DNA of 55,580 nt from an uncultured Planctomycetaceae bacterium (GCA_903919035.1 CAIXGY010000108.1:1-55580), one strand, 5' to 3'; positions 9,301 through 18,810 are shown, numbered from the stretch's first letter. A program made the numbers and translations. Notes: generated from the sequence alone by a model not told the origin.

Positions 9301-10729
9301 GCAGTCGCTTCAGGATCTCATCGCGTCGAAGTCAGACACGGCGGCGACGCGAGCGATGCGGACCTGGGCGCGGCGCAAGCTCGCGGAACTCACCGCGGAC
9401 CGCGGCACCTATCCGCAGCTCCGTGAGGCGCTCGCGCTCATCGACGAAAACGTCGCGGCCGAGGGGCGACTCACTCCGGAAGACGCCGCTGCCAAGATCG
9501 CGCTGCTCGCGAACCGGCAGGAGCCGGAGAGCTGGCAGCAGGCGGTGGCGGTGCTGGAGGCCCTGCGCAAGGAACAGACGCTGACGACCGCACAAAGGCT
9601 CACCCTGGCCGGATTGCTCGACAAGGTGGGGCGCTGGGAGGAGTCGCGGCAGGAGTTGATGGCGATCGTGGCGGCGCCGAAGACTCCGCCGGCGTTCATC
9701 GCGATGCTGGCCGACAAGCTCATCACGCACGGCGAGATCGACAATGCCCGCGCGTGGGTCAAGCGGTTGCAGGAGACCGCCCCCGAGGCTCCGGTGACGA
9801 TCGCCCTCGAGGCCCGCCTGGCGATCACCGACAAGGACCGCGCCCGCGCCGCCGATCTGGCCCGGCGGCTCATGCCCGCCGGCTCCGTGCCCACCGACCA
9901 GGGGGCGCAGCTTGCGGCGCTCGCGCAACTGATGGAAGACCTCGGCTTTCCCAAGGCCGCGGACAATGTGCTGGTGCAATATGCGTCCCAGTCGCCCGAT
10001 GGCGTGATCGCCCGCGCGCAATTCCTGGGTCGGCAGATGCGGGCCGACGAGGCTCTCGACGTCCTCGAGGCGTCGTGGGATGCCCTGCCGCTGGAGCGGC
10101 TCATCTCGGTCGCGATCGACGTGGTGCGGCCCAACCCGAAGGCCGAGTCGGCGGCGAATCGTCTCCAGCAGTGGGTCGTCAAGGCCCGCCGCATCGATCC
10201 GGATTCCATTGTCGTCGGACTGGTCGAAGCCGAGTTGTTTGGCATGCAGGATCGTGAAGCCGAGGCCGAGGCCATGTACCGCGAACTGCTGACCAGGGAC
10301 CGCCTGGAGCCGATGCAGGCGGCCATCATTTCGAACAATTTGGCGTTCCACCTCGCCGAGCCCACGACGGCCGCCGAGGCCAAGAAACTGATCGACACGG
10401 CCATCGAGACGATCGGGCCGCACCCCGACCTGCTCGACACGCGCGGTCTGGTCAAACTCGCCCTGGGCGAGGATCGGGAGGCGGTAGCCGACCTCGAGCA
10501 GGCGATCCTCAAACCGACCGACGTGAAGTTCCTGCATCTGGCGTACGCCCATCTGCGTGCCGGCGACAAGTCTGCGGCCCGCGCCGCCCTGGAGCAGGGG
10601 CGGAAGAAGGGGCTCGACACCGAGCGGCTTTCGAGATCGGACCGGTCGCGTCTGCGGGAGCTGGAGACGGCTCTCGGCCTCGCGCCGGAACAAGCCGGCC
10701 CCGCCGCCGCCGAGCCGGGCCGCGGCTGA
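6362..10729 (+). CDS. Large membrane-anchored tetratricopeptide-repeat protein
   Basis: The product has about 1455 residues, starting at GTG 6362 (reads VKRVNFKLLLGLFIAV). An upstream in-frame TTG at 6317 exists, but GTG 6362 has GGAG at 6347-6350 and directly precedes a single N-terminal membrane segment (about residues 7-25). The rest is alpha-helical solenoid made of many degenerate 34-residue TPRs with ALGFFGRYLGMRPDDVAV-like units. It is probably anchored in the inner membrane with the repeats facing the periplasm. TPR scaffolds bind other proteins and no enzymatic motif is seen. This size is unusually long for a bacterial TPR protein. A specific partner cannot be named; the flanking small TPR gene is convergent, not co-transcribed. 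Confidence 0.85.
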   Translation: MKRVNFKLLLGLFIAVAVLGGGVFGLHRYQVNRNAGGLVSLARQRLKDGKTGEALGFFGRYLGMRPDDVAVQREYAELVLAQTQGTNASQAELQRAYNSLEEAVRRNPDDDPLRLKLAEFQVRVGRFSDAREHLETLRQRMEERAADGKDEELDSQKVQLLLARAFAGEGDFDSASRLAADLIGYDVQQRAFDPDRQPVDDTEPYVLLAAILEERLDDASAATTVLEELGKRRSTDSKAWLALAKWHRQRSDLDAAVQDMEKALEIAPEDPDVVWGAFELALAQGNLEEAQATATRARELFPGDERVYRGLAALALQRSDLPAAEEALRDGVDKVPGKASLMLMLADTLLQQGKLDETDDTVQQIEELYGTASPAVGLLQSRVLIARKRWPQARQKLEEIRPLAVGLTEMTRQIDLCLGQCYENLEEFDEQLDVSRRILVDDPTSLAARVAQASAMASAGKSDEALAEFETVAAAVPPDRLPSVPQIWYPLMQLRVVEQMKKSAGERDWSRIDSLLTQLEESAAVSTSQLALLRADILSRKGENEAALDLLERAAQAPDAEPAVWSSYALLTLRERGADAARAIIAGLPADRADHPAMVSVRMQLAARAAPEEADRELSALEEQTEQMPPEEAARLLSMVGGLRLELGDAAEAERLWRKAADRQVDDLRSRTALLELAMKQGDIEKAKAAAIDIEAVAGATSARARVADAGVKILEVRKAQETKELETGKVDLTPDEERLLDQARNLLIEAENDRPGWHLIQTYSAEIDGLKGDIPAAIERLKRAVRLGPTNPDVVRQLVALLYSSNRLDEARQALDQLGPDGLAGFERLSAEMELRSGRMDEAVAIAERSVGLDSKNGSELLWLAQLLERSGKRERAGELFQRVVEVAPDRADGWIALFSHQLTTGRRRAAEATLDRAAEALPSPGRDLVLAQGAEMLGRLQDAEAAFRAAAEAAPDDVGIATARAEFLVRTGRFDAARQSLQDLIASKSDTAATRAMRTWARRKLAELTADRGTYPQLREALALIDENVAAEGRLTPEDAAAKIALLANRQEPESWQQAVAVLEALRKEQTLTTAQRLTLAGLLDKVGRWEESRQELMAIVAAPKTPPAFIAMLADKLITHGEIDNARAWVKRLQETAPEAPVTIALEARLAITDKDRARAADLARRLMPAGSVPTDQGAQLAALAQLMEDLGFPKAADNVLVQYASQSPDGVIARAQFLGRQMRADEALDVLEASWDALPLERLISVAIDVVRPNPKAESAANRLQQWVVKARRIDPDSIVVGLVEAELFGMQDREAEAEAMYRELLTRDRLEPMQAAIISNNLAFHLAEPTTAAEAKKLIDTAIETIGPHPDLLDTRGLVKLALGEDREAVADLEQAILKPTDVKFLHLAYAHLRAGDKSAARAALEQGRKKGLDTERLSRSDRSRLRELETALGLAPEQAGPAAAEPGRG

Positions 10730-10745
10730 TCGAATCGAGACGCGC

Positions 10746-11075
10746 TCAGCGCGGCGGGGCGGATTGCAGCATCCGTGACCGCGCGAGCGCATCCTCGGCC
10801 TCGGGAATGAGGCCGGCCCGCATGCAGGCCACGCTCAACGCCGTGTAACTGAACGGATCCGCCGGCTCGAGCTCGCAGACCCGACGCGCATGCCGGACGG
10901 CGTCGGCATGACGCTCCAGACGGGTGCACCAGGCCGCCAGCGCGGAGTGTGCCAGGGCGAATTCGGGATGGTCCGCCACGACCGACTCGAGCGCGGCCAC
11001 GGCCCCCGCGAGGTCCCCGGTGTCCTTGAGGCGTTCCGCCGCCGCATACCGATCGTCCCGCGTGTCGCTGCCCAT
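10746..11075 (-). CDS. Small TPR protein
   Basis: This 109-residue soluble protein consists almost entirely of TPR-like helices. Recognisable units are AAAERLKDTGDLAGAVAALE, VVADHPEFALAHSALAAWC and VCELEPADPFSYTALSVACM, so there are about three repeats. No signal peptide is visible. It ends 16 bases from the large TPR gene (convergent). Planctomycetes carry many such small TPR proteins; the partner is unknown. The start at 11075 is an ATG beginning MGSDTRDDRYAAAERL. Confidence 0.75.
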   Translation of the reverse strand: MGSDTRDDRYAAAERLKDTGDLAGAVAALESVVADHPEFALAHSALAAWCTRLERHADAVRHARRVCELEPADPFSYTALSVACMRAGLIPEAEDALARSRMLQSAPPR

Positions 11076-11308
11076 GCCGCGTCGGCTCCTGTCCTCGAGG
11101 CCTAGTTCGTTCGGCCATCCGCTCCGCCCACTATATCCGCCCCCGCTGATCCGGGATCGGCGGATCCTTCCCTCGCGGCGGCCGGCTGGGGAAATAGGCA
11201 GGCCCGGCAGACATGGCGGACGCGTCTGAAATTGCCATTGAATCGCTCACCCACGCGGCCGATAAACCCGACCGGACAGACTCGCGAACGCGTGGCGAAA
11301 GGGATCCC

Positions 11309-12157
11309 GTGAGCATCCATCCGTTGGCCGTGGTGAGTCCCGAAGCCCGTCTCGGCGCGGGCGTGACGATCGCCGCATTCGCCACCGTCGAGGCCGACGT
11401 CGAACTCGGCGACCATTGCCGCATCGGTTCTGGTGCGGTTGTGAAGTCGGGTGTCACGGCCGGCTGTCACAACGAGTTCGCCGAGCATGTCGTGATCGGC
11501 GGCGCGCCGCAGCATGCCGCCCGTCCCGAGCACGTCGGCCGCGTGGTCGTGGGTGATCACAACGTCTTCCGGGAATTCGTCACCGTCCACCGATCCCTCA
11601 AGCCCGGCACGGCGACCGTGGTCGGCAATCACAACTATGTCATGGCGGGCGTGCACTTCGGCCATGACGTGACCGTCGGCAGCAACTGCATCTTCGCCAA
11701 CAACGGCTTGCTGGGGGGCCACGCCACCGTTGAGGATCGGGCCTTCGTCTCGGGAGCGGTGGCCGTGCACCAATTCTGCCGCATCGGCCGCCTCGCCATG
11801 GTCGGCGGGCACGCTCGGGTCGTGCAGGACGTGCCTCCGTACATGCTCATCGACGGACACAGCGGTTGCGTGTGCGGGCTGAACGTGGTCGGCCTCCGCC
11901 GCTCCGGTCACACCGCGGCCGACATCACCGAACTGAAGGATGCGTACCGCGTCATCTACCGCCGCGGCCTGACGTGGAAGCAGGTGCTGGAAACCCTGCA
12001 CGCAGACTTCGGGTCGGGCCCGGTGGCCCACCTTCGCGACTTCCTCGGCTGCGGCACCCGGGGCTTCGCGCAGGAGCGCCGCGCGCCGCCGGCGACGACG
12101 CTACGGCTGCGGGTTCCCGACGAGGACGCCATGGCGGTGCGGGCCAAGGCAGGCTGA
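11309..12157 (+). CDS. lpxA: Acyl-ACP--UDP-N-acetylglucosamine O-acyltransferase
   Basis: LpxA carries out the first step of lipid A synthesis: acyl transfer from ACP to the 3-OH of UDP-GlcNAc, in the cytoplasm. The protein shows left-handed beta-helix hexapeptide repeats from residue 3 (IHPLAVVSPEARLGAGVTI) and the signature AGVHFGHDVTVG. His119 corresponds to catalytic His125 of E. coli LpxA and His116 to its neighbour. GAVAVHQFCRIG, QDVPPYML and the C-terminal helical domain also match. The GTG at 11309 is chosen because homology starts there and AAGGGA sits just upstream, giving 282 residues. An in-frame ATG at 11213 would add 32 unconserved residues. Other lpx genes are not in the window. 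It indicates that this organism makes a lipid A-bearing outer membrane. Confidence 0.93.
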   Translation: MSIHPLAVVSPEARLGAGVTIAAFATVEADVELGDHCRIGSGAVVKSGVTAGCHNEFAEHVVIGGAPQHAARPEHVGRVVVGDHNVFREFVTVHRSLKPGTATVVGNHNYVMAGVHFGHDVTVGSNCIFANNGLLGGHATVEDRAFVSGAVAVHQFCRIGRLAMVGGHARVVQDVPPYMLIDGHSGCVCGLNVVGLRRSGHTAADITELKDAYRVIYRRGLTWKQVLETLHADFGSGPVAHLRDFLGCGTRGFAQERRAPPATTLRLRVPDEDAMAVRAKAG

Positions 12158-12168
12158 CCCTCAGTGGG

Positions 12169-13320
12169 TCACTCGCCGGACGCGGCCGCCTCGTCGAGTC
12201 CGTACCGCTGCAGTTTGCGGCGGAGCACCGACCGATCGATGCCGAGCATCTTGGCGGCGAGCGACTTGTTTTGCATGGTCGCGGCCAGCGTGCGCTCCAG
12301 GTGCACCCGCTCCACGTCGGCCAGCGTCGGCCAGGCTTCGTCCTTCGTGGCCGCGGGAGCGGCGGGAGCGACCGGGGCGGCCACTGGGGCCGGCTTCACC
12401 TTCGGCTCCACGCGGAACACGCCGGGCAAGGCCGTGGGTGAGACGATGCCACGGTTCGCAGCCGACGCCATCGCGGCGGCAGCGACCGGCGGGGCCGCGC
12501 GGGCGGGTTCCGGGGGCTCCGCGGCGGGCGGCGCGTCGACGCCCATGAGTCCGGTCAGCGCGTCGGGATCGATTTCCTCTCCCGACGAGAACATCACGGC
12601 CCGTTCCAGGACGTTTTCCAGTTCGCGGACGTTGCCGGGCCAGGCGTAGCCCTGGAGCACCTCGATCGCGGCCGGGGAAAGCGTGCACATCGGCATGCCG
12701 TGACGGGCCGCGAGTTCGGCCAGGTAGCGTTCGGCCAGCACCGGCACGTCCTCTGGCCGGTCCTTCAAACCGACCGTCCGGATCGCGACCACGTTGAGGC
12801 GATAAAAGAGATCCTCGCGAAACCGGCCCGCGTCGACCTCCCGGGCCAGGTCACGGTTCGTCGCGGCCAGCACCCGGACGTTGACGGGAATCTCCTGGTG
12901 ACTGCCCACGGGCACGACGACCCGTTGCTGCAGCACCCGCAGCAACTTGGCCTGCAATTCCAGCTCCATCTCCCCGATCTCGTCGAGAAAGATCGTGCCG
13001 GAGTCGGCCGCGCGGAAGCAGCCCAGCGTGGCCGACGAGGCCCCCGTGAACGAGCCTTTCACGTGGCCGAACATATGGCTCACGAACAGCGTACCGGTGG
13101 TGACCGCACAATCGACGGGAATGAATGGTTTTGCCGACCGCGTGCTACAGCCGTGAATGGCCCGAGCGATGAGTTCCTTGCCCGTGCCGCTGGGGCCCAT
13201 GATCAGGACGCTCGACTGGTGGGCGGCGACCAGTTCGATCGACCGCCGGACCTGCTCCGCCCAGGCGGATACGCCGGCGATCCGCTGAAGCGCAGCCTCG
13301 GCTCGTTTGTGATCCGTCAT
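12169..13320 (-). CDS. Sigma-54-dependent transcriptional activator without receiver domain
   Basis: This is a 383-residue AAA+ enhancer-binding protein. It has Walker A GPSGTGKE (residues 42-49), a sigma-54 contact loop GSFTGA (89-94; the usual form is GAFTGA), Walker B GTIFLDEIGEM, and the arginine-finger/sensor region DLFYRLNVV. After an Ala/Pro-rich linker comes a Fis-type helix-turn-helix (SLAAKMLGIDRSVLRRKL). Only about 20 residues precede the AAA+ domain, so there is no phosphorylation or ligand domain. As in PspF-type activators, control must come from a partner or expression level. The ATG at 13320 is used; MASM nine bases upstream is equally possible. It is divergent from the chemosensory operon, and I found no convincing -24/-12 element in the shared region. 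Confidence 0.88.
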   Translation of the reverse strand: MTDHKRAEAALQRIAGVSAWAEQVRRSIELVAAHQSSVLIMGPSGTGKELIARAIHGCSTRSAKPFIPVDCAVTTGTLFVSHMFGHVKGSFTGASSATLGCFRAADSGTIFLDEIGEMELELQAKLLRVLQQRVVVPVGSHQEIPVNVRVLAATNRDLAREVDAGRFREDLFYRLNVVAIRTVGLKDRPEDVPVLAERYLAELAARHGMPMCTLSPAAIEVLQGYAWPGNVRELENVLERAVMFSSGEEIDPDALTGLMGVDAPPAAEPPEPARAAPPVAAAAMASAANRGIVSPTALPGVFRVEPKVKPAPVAAPVAPAAPAATKDEAWPTLADVERVHLERTLAATMQNKSLAAKMLGIDRSVLRRKLQRYGLDEAAASGE

Positions 13321-13497
13321 GGAAGCCATCGGGGAAGCCACCGGTCGCAGAAGACCCTCGTACGATATACCGGACTTCACCCGAGCCTGCCAGAACCCGG
13401 CGGAGCTCAGCGTGATCCGTCCACCAGCCACGAACCCCCTCGCACGACGGGTTCCGGGTGGGGCGATTGTGCCGCTTCCGCGGGGCTCGGCCTTTTT

Positions 13498-13511
13498 TTC
13501 CGGATCCGGAA
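13498..13511. promoter_or_regulatory. Perfect 14-bp palindrome in the divergent regulator/operon region
   Basis: TTCCGGATCCGGAA is a perfect palindrome, preceded on the plus strand by a T-run. It lies about 80 bases before the binding-protein gene and about 180 bases before the sigma-54 activator gene. It is a candidate operator for either divergent unit. A TATATC -10-like element for the activator lies at 13364-13369 (minus strand) without a good -35. Confidence 0.35.
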
Positions 13512-13589
13512 GGTCGCCCGGCCGGGAAAGGTAGGCAAAGATTGAGGATCGCGGCCAGATGCCGTGCGCTCGTTCGACCCGGCTCACGC

Positions 13590-14963
13590 ATGACTCACGC
13601 CTTTCCAGCCGACCAGTCGGCCACTCCCCCGGTGTCACGACCGACGCAGCCTGCGGCCGTCCGCCCGGCCACCGATCGGCGCTGGCCGTGGCTGGCCGGC
13701 GTGGCGCTCGCCATGGCGGCCGCCGCCGGCTGGTGGATGCTGGACCGTCTCCTCGTCGATCGCAGCCCCATCGTCGTCGGCATCCTCCATTCGCGAACCG
13801 GTCCCATGGCCGTCAGCGAGAACGCCATGATCGACGCCGAGGTGCTCGCCCTGGAGGAGATCAATCGCTCCGGCGGCCTGCTCGGACGTCCGGTCCGGTG
13901 GGTCGTCGCCGACGGGGCGAGCGACTGGCAGACGTTTGCCAGGCAGGCGGAGCGACTCATTCGCGACGAGAAGGTGAGCGTCATCTTCGGCTGCTGGACG
14001 AGCGCCTGCCGCAAGGGTGTCCTGCCGGTCGTCGAAGCGGCCGATCATCTGCTCCTCTATCCGATGGCCTACGAGGGCATCGAGCAGTCGCCGAACATCG
14101 TCTATACGGGCGCGGCGCCGAACCAGCAGATCACGCCCGCGGTGCAGTGGTGCCACGACGTGCTCGGGGCCCGGAAATTCTTCCTTGTGGGCTCCGACTA
14201 CGTCTGGCCCCGCTGTGTCAACGCCATCATCGTCGACCATCTCAAGGGCATCGGCGCCGAGATCGTCGGCGAGGCCTACATCCCCTTCGGCAGCACCGCC
14301 GTGGAGGATGTCGTCGCCTCGATCGCGTCCGCCAAGCCCGACGTGATCCTCGCCAGCGTGCCCGGCGACTCTGGACTCGCCTTCGCCCGCGGCCTGCGGG
14401 CGGCGGGCATCCGCCCCGACGACACGCCGGTCGTGACGTTCGCGATCGGCGAGAACGAACTGGCCAATGCGGCGGGCGTCGACATGGTGGGAGATTATGC
14501 GGCCTGGAATTACTTCCAGAGCCTCGACCGCCCCGAGAACCAGGCCTTCGTGCGGGCGTTCAAGGCGGCCTATGGCGCCGACCGCACCACCTCGGACGTG
14601 ATCGTGGCCTCCTACAACAGCGTGCGGCTCTGGGCACAGGCGGTGCGCGAGGCCGGCACCACCGATGTCCGCCAGGTCCGCGGCCCGCTCCGGCATCAGA
14701 GCCTCGCCGCCCCCGAAGGCATCATCGCGGTCGACCCCGAGACGCAGCACTGCTGGCGACCGGTGTTCATCGGTCGGGCCCGGGCGGACGGCCAGTTCGA
14801 CGTCGTCTGGTCGAGTCGCACCGCGGTGCGGCCGGTTCCGTTCCCCATCTCACGATCCCGGGCCGAGTGGGAGCGGTTCGTGGCGGATCTGTACCAGTCG
14901 TGGGGAGGCCGCTGGGCCAACCCCTCGGGAAAAGCCGAGACCGGCGGCAGGAGCGGCGGATGA
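13590..14963 (+). CDS. Membrane-anchored amide/urea-type periplasmic binding protein (UrtA/AmiC-like)
   Basis: The 457-residue protein has a cytoplasmic, proline-rich N-terminus, one membrane segment (about residues 33-50), and then a type I periplasmic-binding fold from residue 59 ([20 protein letters not shown]). Segments [36 protein letters not shown] and [11 protein letters not shown] match the branched-chain-amino-acid/urea/amide receptor family (UrtA, FmdD, AmiC). There is no lipobox or cleavable signal, and no ABC transporter genes are nearby, so a sensory rather than transport role is inferred. Its stop overlaps the MCP start by four bases (ATGA), implying translational coupling to the chemosensory operon it heads. 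The ligand is inferred from family only. No clear Shine-Dalgarno precedes 13590. Confidence 0.85.
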   Translation: MTHAFPADQSATPPVSRPTQPAAVRPATDRRWPWLAGVALAMAAAAGWWMLDRLLVDRSPIVVGILHSRTGPMAVSENAMIDAEVLALEEINRSGGLLGRPVRWVVADGASDWQTFARQAERLIRDEKVSVIFGCWTSACRKGVLPVVEAADHLLLYPMAYEGIEQSPNIVYTGAAPNQQITPAVQWCHDVLGARKFFLVGSDYVWPRCVNAIIVDHLKGIGAEIVGEAYIPFGSTAVEDVVASIASAKPDVILASVPGDSGLAFARGLRAAGIRPDDTPVVTFAIGENELANAAGVDMVGDYAAWNYFQSLDRPENQAFVRAFKAAYGADRTTSDVIVASYNSVRLWAQAVREAGTTDVRQVRGPLRHQSLAAPEGIIAVDPETQHCWRPVFIGRARADGQFDVVWSSRTAVRPVPFPISRSRAEWERFVADLYQSWGGRWANPSGKAETGGRSGG

Positions 14964-16981
14964 ACGACGCCCACCACGCCGGCGCGGGCACACGGCGGTC
15001 GATCGCCGGCCGGCTCGTCTTTTGGTTCCTCGTGATCGCGCTCATTCCCTGCGCCATCCTCACGGCGATCACCGCGCGGATCGCGTCGCGGGCACTCGAG
15101 GACTCAGTCCGCACGAACCTACTGCAGATCGCCGCGGCCAAGTCGGGCGAACTCGAGGCCTACGCCGCCGAGCGGGTCCGCGACGGGGCCGCGCTGGCCC
15201 GCGGACCGAGCTTCGTGAACGCCCTGCGCGAACTCGCCGCCATCCCGGACGGCCCCGACGTGGGCCGGAGGCTCGCCGCCCAGTGCCGCGACCTGGAGTC
15301 CTATTTCGTCTACGTCGCGAAATCGTTCGGCTACGTGCAACTCCTGCTGATCGACGAGTCCGGCCGCGTCGTCTACGCCATGGACGATGCGATTCCCCCG
15401 GGGACGTCGGTCGTATCGGGAGGCCTCTCGGCGTCCGAACTGGCGGCCGGGTTCGATCGGGCGCGGACGCTGCTGCAGTCGGAGTTGGGGAGCTTCCAGC
15501 CCTCCGGCGCCTCGGGCGAGCCGATCGCCTACGTGACCTGTCCCGTGTTCGACGAGGGCAAGGTGATCGGCGTGCTGGCGCTGGGCCTGGGCACCCAGCG
15601 GATCTGGCAGGTGCTCTCCGACCTCACCGGCCTCGGCGACAGCGGCGAAATCGTGGCCGTCCAACGCCAGGACGGCGCGGCCCTGGTCACGACCCCACTG
15701 CGGCACGTGCCGGATGCCGCGTTCCGCATGCAGATCCCGGTCGGCGGCCCGCAGGGCGTGGGGGCACAGCGGGCGGCCAACGGCGAACGCGGCTACGGCC
15801 TGGTGCGGGACTACCGCGGCGCGGAGGTCGTGGCGGCCTGGTGCTATCTGCCGAGCTTCCGCTGGGGGATGAACGTCAAGCAGGATGCCGACGAGGCCTT
15901 CGCGCTCGTCCGCTTCCAGAAACTCGCGATCATGGGCCTGTCGCTCGCCACGATCGTGGGCGTGACGCTGGCGGCGCTGCTCGTCGCCCGCACGATCTCC
16001 AACCCGATCCGGACGGCCGTGAGCGTGGCCAAGCAGGTGGCCGGGGGTGATCTCCGGGCCGAGGTGCTGCCCACCACCGATGACGAGACGGGTGCGCTGC
16101 TCGGTGCGATCCAGACCATGACCGACGACCTCCGGGGCCTCATCGGACGCATCCAACGATCGAGCGTGGCCCTCATCTCCACGGCCACCGCGATCCAGGC
16201 GACCAGCAGCGAGCAGCAGCAGGTGATCGCCGACTACGGCGCCTCGACGAGCCAGGCCGTGGCCGCCGTCAAGCAGATCTCGGTGACGAGCCAGGAACTG
16301 CTCCGCACCATGACCGAGGTCAACGACATGGCCGGCCACACCGGAACGATGGCCGCCGAGGGCCGCGGCAACCTCGAGGGCATGGATGGCACCATGCGAC
16401 AACTCGCCGCGAGCACCTCGTCGTTCGGCGCGAAGCTCGCCGTGATCAGCGAGCGGGCGGCGAACATCAACCTCGCGGTGACGACGATCACGAAGGTGGC
16501 CGACCAGACCAACCTGCTGTCGATCAACGCCGCCATCGAGGCCGAGAAGGCGGGCGAGTACGGGCTCGGATTCCTGGTGGTGGCCCGCGAGATCCGCCGG
16601 CTCGCCGACCAGACGGCCGTGGCGTCGCTCGACATCGAGCGGATGGTGAAGGAGATGCAGAACAGCGTCTCCTCCGGGGTCATGGAGATGGACAAGTTCG
16701 CGGAACAGGTCCGCGCGGGCGTCCACGAGATCGGCGAGGTGTCGACCAAGCTCGGCGACATCATCACCGCCGTGCAGGGCATTTCGGGCCGGTTCGGCCA
16801 GGTCACCGAGGGCATGCGGGCGCAGTCGCAGGGCGCGGAGCAGATCCGCGAGGCGATGATCCGCCTGGCCGAGGGGGCCACCCGCACGGCTTCGTCGCTC
16901 GACGACTTCAACAAGGCCACGGTGCACCTCCGCGACGCCGTCGGCGACCTCAAGGAGGAGGTGTCGCGCTTCACGGTTTGA
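14960..16981 (+). CDS. Wsp-type methyl-accepting chemotaxis protein (WspA-like)
   Basis: This 673-residue receptor has TM1 at about 17-38, a large periplasmic sensory region (about 40-320, dCache-like by its [15 protein letters not shown] and [20 protein letters not shown] segments), TM2 at about 322-346, a HAMP domain and a cytoplasmic coiled coil. The hairpin tip (about 513-552) reads [20 protein letters not shown] then [20 protein letters not shown]. That is the WspA-type variant, rather than the usual NLLALNAAIEAARAGE of flagellar receptors. It would form arrays with the CheA and CheW proteins encoded downstream. It overlaps the binding-protein gene by four bases, suggesting that the receptor reads the state of that protein as well as its own Cache domain. 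Confidence 0.9.
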   Translation: MNDAHHAGAGTRRSIAGRLVFWFLVIALIPCAILTAITARIASRALEDSVRTNLLQIAAAKSGELEAYAAERVRDGAALARGPSFVNALRELAAIPDGPDVGRRLAAQCRDLESYFVYVAKSFGYVQLLLIDESGRVVYAMDDAIPPGTSVVSGGLSASELAAGFDRARTLLQSELGSFQPSGASGEPIAYVTCPVFDEGKVIGVLALGLGTQRIWQVLSDLTGLGDSGEIVAVQRQDGAALVTTPLRHVPDAAFRMQIPVGGPQGVGAQRAANGERGYGLVRDYRGAEVVAAWCYLPSFRWGMNVKQDADEAFALVRFQKLAIMGLSLATIVGVTLAALLVARTISNPIRTAVSVAKQVAGGDLRAEVLPTTDDETGALLGAIQTMTDDLRGLIGRIQRSSVALISTATAIQATSSEQQQVIADYGASTSQAVAAVKQISVTSQELLRTMTEVNDMAGHTGTMAAEGRGNLEGMDGTMRQLAASTSSFGAKLAVISERAANINLAVTTITKVADQTNLLSINAAIEAEKAGEYGLGFLVVAREIRRLADQTAVASLDIERMVKEMQNSVSSGVMEMDKFAEQVRAGVHEIGEVSTKLGDIITAVQGISGRFGQVTEGMRAQSQGAEQIREAMIRLAEGATRTASSLDDFNKATVHLRDAVGDLKEEVSRFTV

Positions 16982-17083
16982 CCGCGTCGCGCGGCGGCTG
17001 GCGGAGGCCCCGAGCCGCGCATCCCGTATGCTCGACGGGGAGGCGGGATTCGCACTGCCGGATGTCGGCTCTCCAGTGACACT

Positions 17084-17575
17084 ATGCAACTCCTCACCTT
17101 CACCGTCGCCGGCCAGGCCTACGCGGTCGAGTCGCGCACCGTGGTGGAGGTCCTGCCGCTGGTGCCCGCGCGGCCGATTCCCCATACGCCCGCCTATGTC
17201 CGCGGGATCTTTTCCTACCGCGGCGGCCTCGTGCCGCTCGTCGATCTCGGCATTCGGCTCGGCGGTTCGCCTCCCGAGCCGCGGCTGAGCACGCGGGTGA
17301 TCGTGGTCGAATGCGCGCCGTCCGGTGCCGGCCACCCGCGCCGGCTGGGCCTCGTCGCCGAGAACGTGATCGCGATCCGGTCGTCGGGGGATGCGGAGGC
17401 CGAATCGCCGGCCTGGCAACTGCCCGACGCTCCCTTCCTGGGCCGCCTCATCCGGCTCCGCGACGGCACCATCCAACTGCTCGACGCGTCGCGGCTCCTG
17501 CCGGCCGACCTCGCCACCGGCCTCTTCCCCGACTCGCAACCCGTCCCCGTCCCCGCGCCGACGACCCAGCCATGA
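17084..17575 (+). CDS. CheW coupling protein (WspB-like)
   Basis: The 163-residue single CheW domain links the receptor to the CheA kinase. It shows the standard fold order: LLTFTVAGQAYAVESRTVVE (strands and first loop), YVRGIFSYRGGLVPLVDLGI (the RG..R hydrophobic core), then RLGLVAENV. The stop overlaps the CheR start (ATGA). Position between MCP and CheR-TPR equals wspB in Pseudomonas. The C-terminus is Pro/Thr-rich. Confidence 0.88.
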   Translation: MQLLTFTVAGQAYAVESRTVVEVLPLVPARPIPHTPAYVRGIFSYRGGLVPLVDLGIRLGGSPPEPRLSTRVIVVECAPSGAGHPRRLGLVAENVIAIRSSGDAEAESPAWQLPDAPFLGRLIRLRDGTIQLLDASRLLPADLATGLFPDSQPVPVPAPTTQP

Positions 17576-18810
17576 CCGCCGCCCAGGCAGCCACCACCGC
17601 CGCGTCCGTCGAGGATCTGCTCCGCCGCTGGCTCGGCCTCGACGTGACCACCCTGGGCAGCACGGCGCTCTCCCGGGCGATCCGCGGCCGGATGCAGGCC
17701 ACGGGCCTGACCGATCCCGCCGTGTACGCCGCCCGCGTCCAGGCAGACGAGGCCGAGCGCGACGCGCTCGTCGAGGACGTGGTCGTGGCCGAGAGTTGGT
17801 TCTTCCGGGATCCGCAGGTCTTCGCCTTCGTGAGTCACGTCGCCACCACGCTCGCAGCGTTGCCCGGCCGGGCGCCCGTGCGGATCCTGTCGGCACCCTG
17901 CGCGGCGGGAGAGGAGCCCTATTCCATCGCCATGGCACTGCTCGACGCGGGGCTCGAGCCCGGCCAGTTCACGGTGGATGCGGTCGACGTCAGCCGGATC
18001 GCCCTCGCCCGCGCCGCCCGCGGCCGGTACTCGGTCAACGCGTTCCGCAACGCCGACCTGTCGTTCCGCGACCGGTGGTTTCACGCTGCCGACGGGGCGG
18101 CGGTGATCGACGACCGGGTTCGCGGCCCAGTCTCCTTCTCGTGGGCGAATCTACTCGACGAGGGCTTCCGTGCCGGGCGGGGCATCTACGACATCATCTT
18201 CTGCCGCAATCTGCTCATCTACCTCGACACGGAGGCCCGCGGCCGCGTCGAGCGGACGCTCGACGCCCTGCTGGCCACCGACGGCGTCCTGGTGCTCGGG
18301 GCCGCGGAGCCGCCGATCCTGCGGGGCGGATGGATTCCGGCAGGAGGCCTCTCGGTCTTCGCCCTACGTCGCGGCCCACGCGCCGCGGACTCCGGCCCGC
18401 GGGCCGCGACTCGGAGCGCGACTGCCAAGGCGCCGGCCCGCCGGACGGTCGACCGCCCACCGGAGACCGCCCCCGTCGCACCGGTGGCCCCGCTCGACGA
18501 GGTGCTGCGAGAGGCCGGGGCCCTGGCCAATGCGGGCAGCCTGACCGAGGCCCTGGCGCTCTGCGAGCGGGCCCGGCACGAGCGGGCGCCCGCGCCGGAA
18601 TTGTTCTTCCTCATGGGGATGATCCACCAGTCGGCCGGTGATCTCGACCGGGCCGAGGGCTGCTTCCACAAGACCCTGTATCTCGACGCCGCCCACGACG
18701 AGGCGCTCCTGGCCCTGGCGCTGCTCGCGGCCCAGCGGGGCGATGACCGCATGGCCGCGACCTACCGGCAGTCGGCGGCGCGGGCGCTCGCCCGCAGGGA
18801 GGCTCCATGA
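17572..18810 (+). CDS. CheR methyltransferase with C-terminal TPR (WspC-like)
   Basis: This SAM-dependent glutamate methyltransferase sets receptor adaptation. In 412 residues it shows ESWFFRD (74-80), the SAM motif ILSAPCAAGEEPYS (105-118), and IIFCRNLLIYLD (208-219). An Ala/Pro/Arg-rich linker (about 265-305) is followed by TPR helices (about 310-405, PELFFLMGMIHQSAGDLDRA). The CheR-TPR fusion is diagnostic of WspC-type proteins. Both ends overlap neighbouring genes by four bases, so translation of CheW-CheR-CheW is coupled. Confidence 0.9.
   Translation: MTAAQAATTAASVEDLLRRWLGLDVTTLGSTALSRAIRGRMQATGLTDPAVYAARVQADEAERDALVEDVVVAESWFFRDPQVFAFVSHVATTLAALPGRAPVRILSAPCAAGEEPYSIAMALLDAGLEPGQFTVDAVDVSRIALARAARGRYSVNAFRNADLSFRDRWFHAADGAAVIDDRVRGPVSFSWANLLDEGFRAGRGIYDIIFCRNLLIYLDTEARGRVERTLDALLATDGVLVLGAAEPPILRGGWIPAGGLSVFALRRGPRAADSGPRAATRSATAKAPARRTVDRPPETAPVAPVAPLDEVLREAGALANAGSLTEALALCERARHERAPAPELFFLMGMIHQSAGDLDRAEGCFHKTLYLDAAHDEALLALALLAAQRGDDRMAATYRQSAARALARREAP

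Noticed and set aside
13321-13589. Sigma-54 promoter (-24/-12) for the chemosensory operon
   Set aside because: TGGCAG- and TGGGGC-like stretches do not place a GC at the required spacing after the GG.
15119-17938. 939-residue minus-strand open frame opposite the MCP and CheW genes
   Set aside because: Antisense shadow: low-complexity Arg/Gly/His-rich translation, no recognisable motifs.
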